21,410 nucleotides of DNA from Prevotella sp. UBA4341 (GTDB lineage: Bacteria > Bacteroidota > Bacteroidia > Bacteroidales > Bacteroidaceae): assembly GCA_002393705.1 (NCBI GenBank), contig DGTH01000033.1, forward strand, positions 29,284-50,693, written 5' to 3'. Each line of letters starts with the position of its first letter. The first letter of the stretch is position 1. A model generated the notes under the pieces. It ran no database searches and was not told where the DNA came from. It saw only the letters and a program-made list of their open reading frames with translations. Shown piece by piece: positions 14,902-21,410 of the stretch. The translations under genes and the position numbers were made by a program.

Positions 14902-15969
14902 ATGAAGCGGCTGACGGTTATCCTCTTGCTACTGAACCTCACGACTGCGGTTATGGCCGTGACGACCGGAACCGAGGGTGACTCGATCAGCTGGCTGCGA
15001 CGAACCATCAGAGGGTTCAGCAAGGTGGATACCGCCTACGTAGAACCGGAACACTATAACTTCTCGGCAATGGTGCAGATGACGCATACGTACGAAATAT
15101 ACAGGCTGAAGAGCAGCGACGGACAGAGTCTGACGTTTGCTCCATCCGTTACGGCCAAGGTAGGACCCTACTTTGGTTGGCGATGGGTGTTTGCCGGCTA
15201 TACCTTCGACCTGAACCTGGGTACCGGAAAGTCCTCGAAACAGGAGTGGGACTTGAGTATCTATTCAGCACAGATAGGGGTTGACCTGTTCTACCGCCGG
15301 ACGGGCAATGACTACAAGATACGCGACGTGAAGCTGCGTGAAGGTCGCCTGACGGAAACTTTGGAGGGCCTTAGCTTCGACGGGCTGAGTGTCGGCATTA
15401 CGGGCTTTAACATCTACTACATCTTCAATCACCAGCGTTTCTCCTACCCGGCTGCCTTCGCTCAAAGCGGGCGTCAGAAGCGTTCGTGTGGCTCATGGAT
15501 GGCTGGTATAGGTTACATACGTAACAGTCTGGACTTTGACCACCAGAAACTGCAGAACCTGATGTCTCTGTACGGCGGAACGAAGGCTGAACCACTCGAC
15601 AGCGGACTGATGTTCAACTCTGTGCGCTACTATGACATTAGCGCTACGGGTGGCTACGCCTACAACTGGGTTTTTGCCCGCAACTGGCTGTTCTGCGCCA
15701 GTGCTGCGCTGGGCTTGGGCTACAAACGGTCGGTGGGTGATGCTGAGCAGAAACGTGGTTTCCGCTTCAACAACTTCAACTTTGACGGCATAGGACGTTT
15801 TGCCCTGGTCTATAACAATACGCGGTTTTATGCCGGGGCAGGACTGGTGGTTCATGGCTATACCTACCGCAAGTCGCGCTTTTCGGCACATAATGCATTC
15901 GGCAGTCTGAATATCTACGTGGGCTACAACTTCGGCCTGCGCTCTAAATATAAGAAACAGCGTCCGTAA
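14902..15969 (+). CDS. DUF4421 family, probable outer-membrane beta-barrel protein
   Basis: 355 residues with a signal peptide (MKRLTVILLLLNLTTAVMA). The mature part opens with the family-like segment KVDTAYVEPEHYNFSAMVQ. It continues with many alternating aromatic and polar strands (VGPYFGWRWVFAGYTFDL; IGRFALVYNNTRFYAGAGLV) and ends in a strand LNIYVGYNFGLRSKYKKQ. This pattern suits a beta-barrel or beta-rich envelope protein. I recognise it as DUF4421, a Bacteroidetes family of unknown function. 6 bp after the oxidoreductase gene. Its stop codon lies inside a stem-loop (15962-15984). Confidence 0.82.
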   Translation: MKRLTVILLLLNLTTAVMAVTTGTEGDSISWLRRTIRGFSKVDTAYVEPEHYNFSAMVQMTHTYEIYRLKSSDGQSLTFAPSVTAKVGPYFGWRWVFAGYTFDLNLGTGKSSKQEWDLSIYSAQIGVDLFYRRTGNDYKIRDVKLREGRLTETLEGLSFDGLSVGITGFNIYYIFNHQRFSYPAAFAQSGRQKRSCGSWMAGIGYIRNSLDFDHQKLQNLMSLYGGTKAEPLDSGLMFNSVRYYDISATGGYAYNWVFARNWLFCASAALGLGYKRSVGDAEQKRGFRFNNFNFDGIGRFALVYNNTRFYAGAGLVVHGYTYRKSRFSAHNAFGSLNIYVGYNFGLRSKYKKQRP

Positions 15970-16000
15970 GTTTCCCTTACGGACTTCGAGTTATTTTTTT
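15962..16000 (+). terminator. Stem-loop containing the DUF4421 stop codon, with downstream T run
   Basis: GTCCGTAAG (15962-15970) pairs perfectly with CTTACGGAC (15976-15984) across a 5-nt loop; the TAA stop (15967-15969) is in the left arm. A run TTATTTTTTT lies at 15991-16000, six bases after the stem, which is farther than usual for an intrinsic terminator. It may be a partial terminator or an mRNA 3'-end stabiliser that lowers expression of the next gene. Confidence 0.6.
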
Positions 16001-16007
16001 GATAGTT

Positions 16008-16862
16008 ATGAACAGAAGATTGATACTTGTTTTTATGATGGTGTTAGGGTGGGCCACGGCCGCCCTCTCACAAGTGACTTACACGCGTGAAGACAGCCTC
16101 ACCATTTGTCGCATGCTTCGTCAGGCAAAACAGGAGAAGCAGACCAGTACGCTCTACTTTGCACGCCAGTTTATAGGACTGCCATACGTGGCACATACGC
16201 TGGAGGTCAACGACGAGGAACAGCTCGTTATTAATACGCGAGAGCTGGACTGCACCACCTATGTGGAGATGGTGCTGGCCTTGACCCTCTGTGCGCGTCA
16301 GGGCAAGACGTCGTTTGAAGACTTCGTCAGCACCATTCGTTCGACGAGATACCGTGGGGGAGTGGTCAACCGGTATCCCAGTCGCATACACTACTTCAGT
16401 GACTGGATTATACAGAACACCGGTCGAGGTGTGGTTGAGGAGTTGCAAAGTCCCAACCCGCCCTTCACTGCTGTACAGAACGTTCGCGTCAGCTACATGA
16501 CGGAACACCCCCAGGCTTACAAGGCGCTGAAGGAGCATCCGGAGTTTCTTTCTGTCATACTTGAACAGGAACAGCAACTGACGGGTAAGACCTTCAGATA
16601 CATACCCATGAAGCAACTTAAGAAACTTAATACCAAGCTCATGCGTCAGACTGTGAAAGACGGCGACGTCATTGCCATCACCTCGTCGAAGCCAGGACTC
16701 GACATTGCTCATTTGGGCTTTGCCGTATGGAAACCCGACGGACTGCACCTGCTCAACGCATCGTCAGTGCACAAGAAGGTGGAGGAAGACCCGCAGCTCT
16801 TCCGCATCTACATGCAGAACCGCAGTCAGGTGACCGGCATAAGGGTGGTCAGACTAAAATAA
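16008..16862 (+). CDS. DUF1460 secreted amidase-like protein (NlpC/P60-related)
   Basis: 284 residues from ATG at 16008 (a TTG at 15999 is in the same frame). Signal peptide at about 1-21 (MNRRLILVFMMVLGWATAAL). The DUF1460 core has FARQFIGLPYVAHTLE, then the likely nucleophile C82 in RELDCTTYVEMV, and the likely histidine H235 in GLDIAHLGFAVW. Length fits the family (about 270-300). Structures of Bacteroides relatives have placed DUF1460 among papain-like NlpC/P60-type hydrolases, so peptidoglycan or a muropeptide is the probable substrate. Exported to the periplasm. Lies 38 bp after the DUF4421 gene across a stem-loop. Confidence 0.88.
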   Translation: MNRRLILVFMMVLGWATAALSQVTYTREDSLTICRMLRQAKQEKQTSTLYFARQFIGLPYVAHTLEVNDEEQLVINTRELDCTTYVEMVLALTLCARQGKTSFEDFVSTIRSTRYRGGVVNRYPSRIHYFSDWIIQNTGRGVVEELQSPNPPFTAVQNVRVSYMTEHPQAYKALKEHPEFLSVILEQEQQLTGKTFRYIPMKQLKKLNTKLMRQTVKDGDVIAITSSKPGLDIAHLGFAVWKPDGLHLLNASSVHKKVEEDPQLFRIYMQNRSQVTGIRVVRLK

Positions 16863-16908
16863 GTGAGATGAAAATGATATATAAGTAGAACGAATAAATG
16901 TAGTATAT

Positions 16909-17304
16909 ATGGAACTTCCCGATTTCATGACTCATGCCAATTACTTCTCGGCAAATGAATTTATGGACAAAGTGGCTCGCGTGGCCAAACGTGCAGGTGC
17001 CAAGTTTGTCTATGTAGCACTTATCTTATATTATACGTTGCAGAGTCCGAACGTCAGCAAGCGCGACAAGGCGCTCATCATTGGTGCGCTGGGCTACATG
17101 ATCAGTCCACTTGACGTGCTGCCCGATGCGTACCCCATAGTCGGCTTGTCGGACGACCTGGCTGTGCTGCTCTTCGTGTTACAACGTGTATGGGCTAACG
17201 TTGATCCTGACATACAGAACAGTGCCAAGGAGAAACTGGCACGCTGGTTCGACGAAGACGAAATGCAGGAAGCCAAGGGCGACCTCTTCGGAAAGGAAAA
17301 GTAG
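16909..17304 (+). CDS. YkvA/DUF1232 small membrane-associated protein
   Basis: 131 residues with the DUF1232 signature SPLDVLPDAYPIVGLSDD (central) preceded by a hydrophobic stretch FVYVALILYYTLQ and followed by LAVLLFVLQRVWANV. The C-terminus is acidic and amphipathic. Function of the family is unknown. It starts 46 bp after the DUF1460 stop; no promoter consensus was seen in that AT-rich gap, so it may be read through from upstream. It ends only 19 bp from the convergent pyrI gene, with no clear terminator between. Confidence 0.88.
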   Translation: MELPDFMTHANYFSANEFMDKVARVAKRAGAKFVYVALILYYTLQSPNVSKRDKALIIGALGYMISPLDVLPDAYPIVGLSDDLAVLLFVLQRVWANVDPDIQNSAKEKLARWFDEDEMQEAKGDLFGKEK

Positions 17305-17323
17305 GTAGGAGAGCGGAGTGCGT

Positions 17324-17770
17324 TTACACCAGTTCCACGCGGTTGATGTCCTGCTCCTTCTCGCAGTAGTGGCAGGTTAGCATGCCGTCACTTACGTGGA
17401 ACCAAGTGGCCATGGGCTCGTTGTTGGTGATACATTTTGGGTTGTTACACTTCACGATGCCGTGTATTTCACTGGGTGTTTCCACGGTCTTCTTCTCCAC
17501 TACCTCGTAGTCGCGGATGATGTTCAGAATAACGTTCGGTGCAACTACCGAAAGACGTGAAATCTCATCGTCAGTAAAGAATTTGTCTGACACCTTGATG
17601 ATGCCCTTGTTCCCTACCTTCTGCGAGGGGTAGTTGATGCCGATGGTGACGGGTGTGGTGATGTCGAAAAGACCGAGCAGACTGGCAACCTGATATGTCT
17701 TGCTGGCTGGTATGTGGTCTATTACGGTGCCGTGCTCAATGGCGGCAACCAGACGTTCTTTCTTGTTCAT
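17324..17770 (-). CDS. pyrI: Aspartate carbamoyltransferase regulatory subunit
   Basis: 148 residues. N-terminal nucleotide-binding domain ([37 protein letters not shown]). The C-terminal zinc domain has four cysteines C108, C113, C133 and C136 (KCNNPKC, LTCHYC) that bind the zinc needed to hold catalytic subunits. It mediates CTP/ATP allosteric control of the enzyme in pyrimidine synthesis. Start ATG at 17770 lies 43 bp after pyrB on the minus strand and is cotranscribed with it. Confidence 0.96.
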   Translation of the reverse strand: MNKKERLVAAIEHGTVIDHIPASKTYQVASLLGLFDITTPVTIGINYPSQKVGNKGIIKVSDKFFTDDEISRLSVVAPNVILNIIRDYEVVEKKTVETPSEIHGIVKCNNPKCITNNEPMATWFHVSDGMLTCHYCEKEQDINRVELV

Positions 17771-17786
17771 ATTGTAGGCTTTAAGC

Positions 17787-17815
17787 GTATATCGTTAATC
17801 TGTAAATCGTAAATC
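17787..17815 (-). repeat. Heptanucleotide repeat between pyrB and pyrI
   Basis: On the minus strand GATTTAC (17815-17809) is repeated at 17808-17802; after one A come GATTAAC (17800-17794) and GATATAC (17793-17787). The first unit includes the GA of the pyrB TGA stop. It fills most of the pyrB-pyrI gap. Confidence 0.75.
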
Positions 17816-18758
17816 AAATAATGGTTTTGTCGTTCTTAACCTGGTCGAGCGTAATGCCCAGTACGTCGCAGAAGATGGCTTCACGGGCAAAGAGTCCGTT
17901 GCCGGCCTGTTGAATATAGTAGGCGTGTGGGTTGTCGTCAACCTCGTAGGCTATCTCGTTCACGCGTGGCAGCGGGTGCAGAATCTTCATGTTTGGCTTG
18001 GCTGAACGTAGCATGTCGTTGGTCAGCACATAGACGTTTTTTACGCGTTCATACTCCATCAGGTCTGAGAAGCGTTCCTTTTGTACTCGTGTCATGTACA
18101 GAATGTCGGCATCGGCAATGATTTTCTCGTTGAATGCAGTGTGCTCCTGATACTTGATGCCGTGCTCATCGCAATAGAGTTTGTACTCCTTTGGCATCTG
18201 TAGCTCCTTGGGTGAAACGAAATGGAACGTGGGGTTGAAGTGTCTCATGGCCATGAGCAGCGAGTGGACGGTACGCCCGTACTTCAAGTCGCCCACCATG
18301 TAGATGTTCAAGTTCTCCAGCGTACCCTGAGTCTTGTAGATGGAGTATAAGTCGAGCATGCACTGTGAAGGGTGCTGGTGAGCCCCGTCGCCAGCATTGA
18401 CAATGGGTATGGGGGCTACTTCTGAAGCATATTGGGCGGCCCCTTCTATGAAGTGGCGCATCACGATGACGTCTGCGTAGTTAGAAACCATCAGAATAGT
18501 GTCCTTCAGTGTCTCACCCTTCGTGCCGCTCGTTATCTTGGGGTCGGCAAAGCCTATGACGCGGGCACCTAAACGGTTGGCTGCTGTCTCAAACGACAGA
18601 CGGGTACGCGTAGAGGGTTCAAAAAACAAGGTGGCTACCACCTTTCCCTTCAGCAGCTCGCGGTTGGGGTGCTGTTCGAATTGTTCCGCCATCTCAATCA
18701 TGTAGAGTATCTTCTCGCGAGTGAGGTCGGCTATTGTTACAAAATTATGTTTCTCCAT
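17814..18758 (-). CDS. pyrB: Aspartate carbamoyltransferase catalytic subunit
   Basis: 314 residues. Catalyses carbamoyl phosphate plus aspartate to N-carbamoyl aspartate, the committed step of pyrimidine synthesis. The carbamoyl-phosphate motif is S49-T-R-T-R53 ([16 protein letters not shown]), with [19 protein letters not shown] and [13 protein letters not shown] in the middle and HPLPRVNEI in the aspartate-binding part. Full length. ATG at 18758, preceded by its own promoter and divergent from the penicillin-binding protein gene; pyrI follows. Confidence 0.97.
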   Translation of the reverse strand: MEKHNFVTIADLTREKILYMIEMAEQFEQHPNRELLKGKVVATLFFEPSTRTRLSFETAANRLGARVIGFADPKITSGTKGETLKDTILMVSNYADVIVMRHFIEGAAQYASEVAPIPIVNAGDGAHQHPSQCMLDLYSIYKTQGTLENLNIYMVGDLKYGRTVHSLLMAMRHFNPTFHFVSPKELQMPKEYKLYCDEHGIKYQEHTAFNEKIIADADILYMTRVQKERFSDLMEYERVKNVYVLTNDMLRSAKPNMKILHPLPRVNEIAYEVDDNPHAYYIQQAGNGLFAREAIFCDVLGITLDQVKNDKTII

Positions 18759-18779
18759 CGTGTTGTTTGGTTTTTGCCG

Positions 18780-18811
18780 CGAAGTTACATATATTTTCCG
18801 AGATAGACAAC
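18780..18811 (-). promoter_or_regulatory. Promoter of pyrBI
   Basis: Minus-strand GTTG (18811-18808), 20-bp spacer, TAACTTCG (18787-18780), one base off the TAnnTTTG consensus at position 7. Leads to the pyrB ATG about 21 nt downstream. Head-to-head with the mrcA promoter (28 bp between the two). Confidence 0.6.
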
Positions 18812-18838
18812 CCCTGAGCCGAAAAAATGGAAACTTTT

Positions 18839-18869
18839 TTTGATATATGCGGAAAAAACATTACTTTTG
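18839..18869 (+). promoter_or_regulatory. Promoter of the penicillin-binding protein gene
   Basis: TTTG at 18839-18842, 19-bp spacer, TACTTTTG at 18862-18869. The transcript is expected to begin near 18876, leaving an AT-rich leader of about 38 nt before the ATG at 18914. This supports the 18914 start over the in-frame ATG at 18827, which lies before the promoter. Confidence 0.87.
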
Positions 18870-18913
18870 CACCCGTAAACCTATACATTATATTATATAT
18901 ACTTAAGAGAGGC

Positions 18914-21235
18914 ATGAGAAAATTCTTTATACGTTCACTATGGACACTCCTACTGGGCAGCATGCTCATGGTCATTTTGGCTTTTGTGGCCATTTTCAAT
19001 GGTTGGATAGGCTACATGCCACCTATTGAAGACCTGCAGAACCCCATCAACCGTTTTGCCACTCAGGTCTATTCAGCCGACGGAAAGGTCATGGGCACCT
19101 GGAACTATAACCGCGAGAACCGCGTGCTGGTTGACTATACCCAGCTCTCGCCGTCACTCATTCAGGCTCTCGTGGCTACCGAGGACGTGCGCTTCTACGA
19201 CCACTCCGGCATTGACTTCTATGCCTTGGGACGAGCCGTCGTCAAACGCGGACTCATGCGACAAAAGAGTGCTGGTGGCGGCTCCACCATTACACAGCAG
19301 CTGGCCAAGCAACTCTATTCTGCCACGGCTCATAGCGTCATGGAGCGACTGTTACAGAAACCTATAGAGTGGGTCATTGCCGTCAAACTCGAACGTAACT
19401 ATACCAAGGACGAGATCATCACCATGTATCTCAACTACTTCGACTTCCTGCATAACGCCGTGGGCATCAAGACCGCCTCGAACACCTATTTCAGCAAGGA
19501 CCCTAAGGACCTCACCGTGACAGAGTCGGCCATGCTCATCGGACTTTGCAAGAATCCTTCTTTCTATAATCCCAAACGCCATCCGGAGCGGGCCATGGAG
19601 CGCCGCAATGTCGTGTTGCGCCAGATGGCCAAGGCCAACTACATTTCTCAGGAAGAGTGCGAACGCTATTGTGCTGAACCGGTTAATCTGAAGTTCCACG
19701 TGGCAGACCACAAGGATGGTATCGCCACTTACTTCCGCGACTACCTGCGCCGCTACATGATGGCTAACAGGCCAGACCGTTCTGAGTACGCTTCGTGGAA
19801 CCAGGGCAAGTACTATCAGGATTCCATTAACTGGGAGACCGATCCCCTCTACGGCTGGTGCAATAAGAACCGCAAGAAGAATGGCGACAACTATAACGTC
19901 TATACCGACGGCCTGAAGGTTTATACCACTATCGATTCGCGTATGCAGAAGTATGCTGAGGAGGCTATCTACGAACATGTGGCCAAATACTTGCAGCCGG
20001 CTTTCGACAACGAAAACAAGCGCAAACCGAATGCACCCTATACCAGCAAGCTGTCGAAAGATCAGGTCAAGAACATCCTCATGCGTTCCGTTCGTCAGAG
20101 CGAGCGTTACCGCGTCTTGAAGTCAAATGGCGCTTCCAAGGAGGATATAGAACGTTCCTTCAATACGCGTACTGAGATGTCGGTGTTCTCTTATCATGGC
20201 GAAATCGATACCGTTATGACTCCTCTCGACTCCATACGCTATTATAAGCGTTTCCTGCGCTGTGGCTTCATGAGCATGGATCCGCGCAATGGTGCCGTGA
20301 AGGCCTACGTTGGCGGACCGAATTTCGTACACTTTGCCTACGACATGTGCATGGACGGCCGCCGTCAGGTGGGTTCTACCATCAAGCCCTTCCTTTATAG
20401 CCTTGCCATGGAGAATGGTTTCACACCCTGTGACGTAGCTCCCAACGTGCAACAGACTTACATGGTGGCCGGACAGCCGTGGACACCGCGTAACGGCAGT
20501 CATGCCCGCTACGGCGAGATGGTCACTCTTCGTTGGGGACTTCAGCAGTCCAACAACTGGATATCGGCATACTTGATGAGTCGTCTCAGTCCTTCGGCTT
20601 TCGTACAACTGCTCCACGAGTACGGTATCAAGAACCCAGACATCCATCCATCCATGGCACTCTGCCTGGGACCCTGCGAAATAACCGTCGGCGAAATGGT
20701 CAGTGCCTATACGGCCTTTGTCAACAATGGCATACGCTCAGCACCGCTCTTCGTTACCAAAATCTGCGATAATGAGGGTAATACTATCGTCGATTTCCAG
20801 CCGCGTCTTAACGAGGTCATCAGCGAGGAAAGTGCCAACAAGATGCTCTACATGCTCCAGGCGGTCGTTGATGGAGGTACTGGTAGTCGCGTGCGTTCGC
20901 GTTACAATATAACTTGCCAGATGGGCGGCAAGACGGGAACTACCAATAATAATAGTGATGCATGGTTCATGGGTATCACGCCTACACTCGTCAGCGGTTG
21001 TTGGGTGGGGGGCGATGACCGTGACATCCACTTCGATACGATGACCTACGGACAGGGTGCTGCTATGGCACTGCCCGTCTGGGCACTCTACATGAAGAAA
21101 GTCTATGCTGACAAACGTCTCGGTTATAGCGAGCAGGCTGTCTTCGAAATGCCACCTGGCTTCAATCCTTGCCCCTTCAGCGGAACAGGCGAAACGATAA
21201 CTGAAGACACTGATGCGGAGGAAATCTTCGAGTAA
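18914..21235 (+). CDS. mrcA: Class A penicillin-binding protein (PBP1A type)
   Basis: 773 residues from ATG at 18914. Inner-membrane peptidoglycan synthase. N-terminal span at about 10-33 (LWTLLLGSMLMVILAFVAIF). Glycosyltransferase domain (GT51) with catalytic E90 in ATEDVRFYDHSG and GGGSTITQQLAKQLY. Transpeptidase domain with S488-T-I-K491 (GSTIKPFLY), S546-N-N548, and K673-T-G675 (GGKTGTTNNNSDAWF). All motifs intact, so bifunctional glycosyltransferase and DD-transpeptidase activity is expected. The region between domains holds the Bacteroidota-typical insert rich in Lys/Asn. Divergent from pyrB; the rRNA promoter begins some 65 bp after its stop, with no clear terminator between. Confidence 0.96.
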   Translation: MRKFFIRSLWTLLLGSMLMVILAFVAIFNGWIGYMPPIEDLQNPINRFATQVYSADGKVMGTWNYNRENRVLVDYTQLSPSLIQALVATEDVRFYDHSGIDFYALGRAVVKRGLMRQKSAGGGSTITQQLAKQLYSATAHSVMERLLQKPIEWVIAVKLERNYTKDEIITMYLNYFDFLHNAVGIKTASNTYFSKDPKDLTVTESAMLIGLCKNPSFYNPKRHPERAMERRNVVLRQMAKANYISQEECERYCAEPVNLKFHVADHKDGIATYFRDYLRRYMMANRPDRSEYASWNQGKYYQDSINWETDPLYGWCNKNRKKNGDNYNVYTDGLKVYTTIDSRMQKYAEEAIYEHVAKYLQPAFDNENKRKPNAPYTSKLSKDQVKNILMRSVRQSERYRVLKSNGASKEDIERSFNTRTEMSVFSYHGEIDTVMTPLDSIRYYKRFLRCGFMSMDPRNGAVKAYVGGPNFVHFAYDMCMDGRRQVGSTIKPFLYSLAMENGFTPCDVAPNVQQTYMVAGQPWTPRNGSHARYGEMVTLRWGLQQSNNWISAYLMSRLSPSAFVQLLHEYGIKNPDIHPSMALCLGPCEITVGEMVSAYTAFVNNGIRSAPLFVTKICDNEGNTIVDFQPRLNEVISEESANKMLYMLQAVVDGGTGSRVRSRYNITCQMGGKTGTTNNNSDAWFMGITPTLVSGCWVGGDDRDIHFDTMTYGQGAAMALPVWALYMKKVYADKRLGYSEQAVFEMPPGFNPCPFSGTGETITEDTDAEEIFE

Positions 21236-21270
21236 ATTCGCCCGAAGTATCCTGAAAAATAGTTAAAATC

Positions 21271-21289
21271 ACTTTTTTTGAAAAAAAGT
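21271..21289. repeat. A/T palindrome upstream of the rRNA promoter
   Basis: ACTTTTTTT (21271-21279), one G, AAAAAAAGT (21281-21289): perfect 9-bp arms. It lies some 12 bp upstream of the -33 box, the place of an UP element, and may also act as a weak bidirectional terminator. Confidence 0.6.
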
Positions 21290-21300
21290 TTGGGAAAATA

Positions 21301-21331
21301 TTTGGTGGTTCGAAAAAAGTTCGTACCTTTG
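21301..21331 (+). promoter_or_regulatory. Strong promoter, probably of an rRNA operon
   Basis: TTTG at 21301-21304, 19-bp spacer, TACCTTTG at 21324-21331. A/T-rich sequence precedes it and a GC-rich stretch (GCATCCGC) follows the -7 box at the expected start, as in stringently controlled rRNA promoters. Confidence 0.85.
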
Positions 21332-21337
21332 CATCCG

Positions 21338-21410
21338 CTTTCGCTCAAAAAGTAAGTTCAACGACAAGTTTTCGGGCAAGGCAAGCAACCAAGCGAGTTC
21401 TTTGAAAGAT
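21338..21410 (+). other. rRNA operon leader with boxA-like sequence (continues past window)
   Basis: Untranslated leader downstream of the promoter. It ends in GTTCTTTGAAAGAT (21397-21410), which matches the boxA-type sequence that precedes 16S rRNA in Bacteroidales. The 16S gene itself lies outside the window, so the rRNA assignment is strong inference. Confidence 0.75.

Noticed and set aside
17305..17323. Bidirectional terminator between the YkvA gene and pyrI
   Set aside because: The 19-bp gap has no stem-loop or T run that I can support.
18827..18913. 29-residue N-terminal extension of the penicillin-binding protein
   Set aside because: It begins before the promoter boxes at 18839-18869; MRKFFIRSLW at 18914 is a normal membrane-anchor start.

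Overview
The window looks like a chromosome segment from a Bacteroidota bacterium of the Bacteroidales, most probably Prevotella or a close relative. This rests on several observations. The promoters have the Bacteroidota form (TTTG, about 19-20 bp, TAnnTTTG). Starts rarely carry a Shine-Dalgarno sequence. The gene order bL28-bL33-DUF4295-ftsY-rimO is Bacteroidota-like, and a Bacteroides-type bat (aerotolerance) operon and several Bacteroidetes-only families (DUF4295, DUF4421, DUF1460) are present. I see no insertion sequence, prophage, CRISPR array or tRNA. No stretch above 300 bases lacks a gene; the longest gaps are 533-757 and 13730-13905 and both hold regulatory signals.

Layout. (1) 1-593: end of a ribosomal-protein operon (bL28 C-terminus, bL33, small DUF4295 protein) closed by a strong terminator. 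(2) 706-4619: own promoter, then ftsY, rimO, a small HU protein and an HU protein with a long Glu-Pro linker, one membrane span and a LysM-like domain. (3) 4650-13837: inverted-repeat promoter region, then a tightly packed operon of MoxR ATPase, DUF58 protein, BatD-like membrane protein, BatA, a BatB-BatC fusion, a BatD-BatE fusion and a PAP2 phosphatase, ending in a terminator. (4) 13859-17304: promoter, Gfo/Idh/MocA oxidoreductase, DUF4421 outer-membrane-like protein, DUF1460 amidase-like protein, YkvA/DUF1232 protein. (5) 17324-18811, minus strand: pyrB-pyrI (aspartate transcarbamoylase). (6) 18839-21235: class A penicillin-binding protein, divergent from pyrB. (7) 21271-21410: a strong promoter and boxA-like leader that almost certainly begin an rRNA operon lying just past the right edge.

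How the genes work together. The left part serves ribosome function and membrane-protein targeting (bL28, bL33, FtsY, RimO). The bat operon pairs a MoxR AAA+ ATPase with several von Willebrand A proteins, TPR proteins and Ig-like envelope proteins, the composition of a MoxR-VWA envelope assembly or stress system. The right part is envelope-related (PAP2, DUF4421, DUF1460, PBP1A) plus pyrimidine synthesis.

Most interesting points. Two bat gene fusions keep what look like internal signal peptides, so they may be processed as polyproteins. The HU-membrane-LysM protein could join nucleoid to peptidoglycan. Unrelated 7-bp tandem repeats begin inside or at the upstream stop codon at four separate intergenic junctions. 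All membrane spans, domains and promoters were judged by eye; no searches were run.
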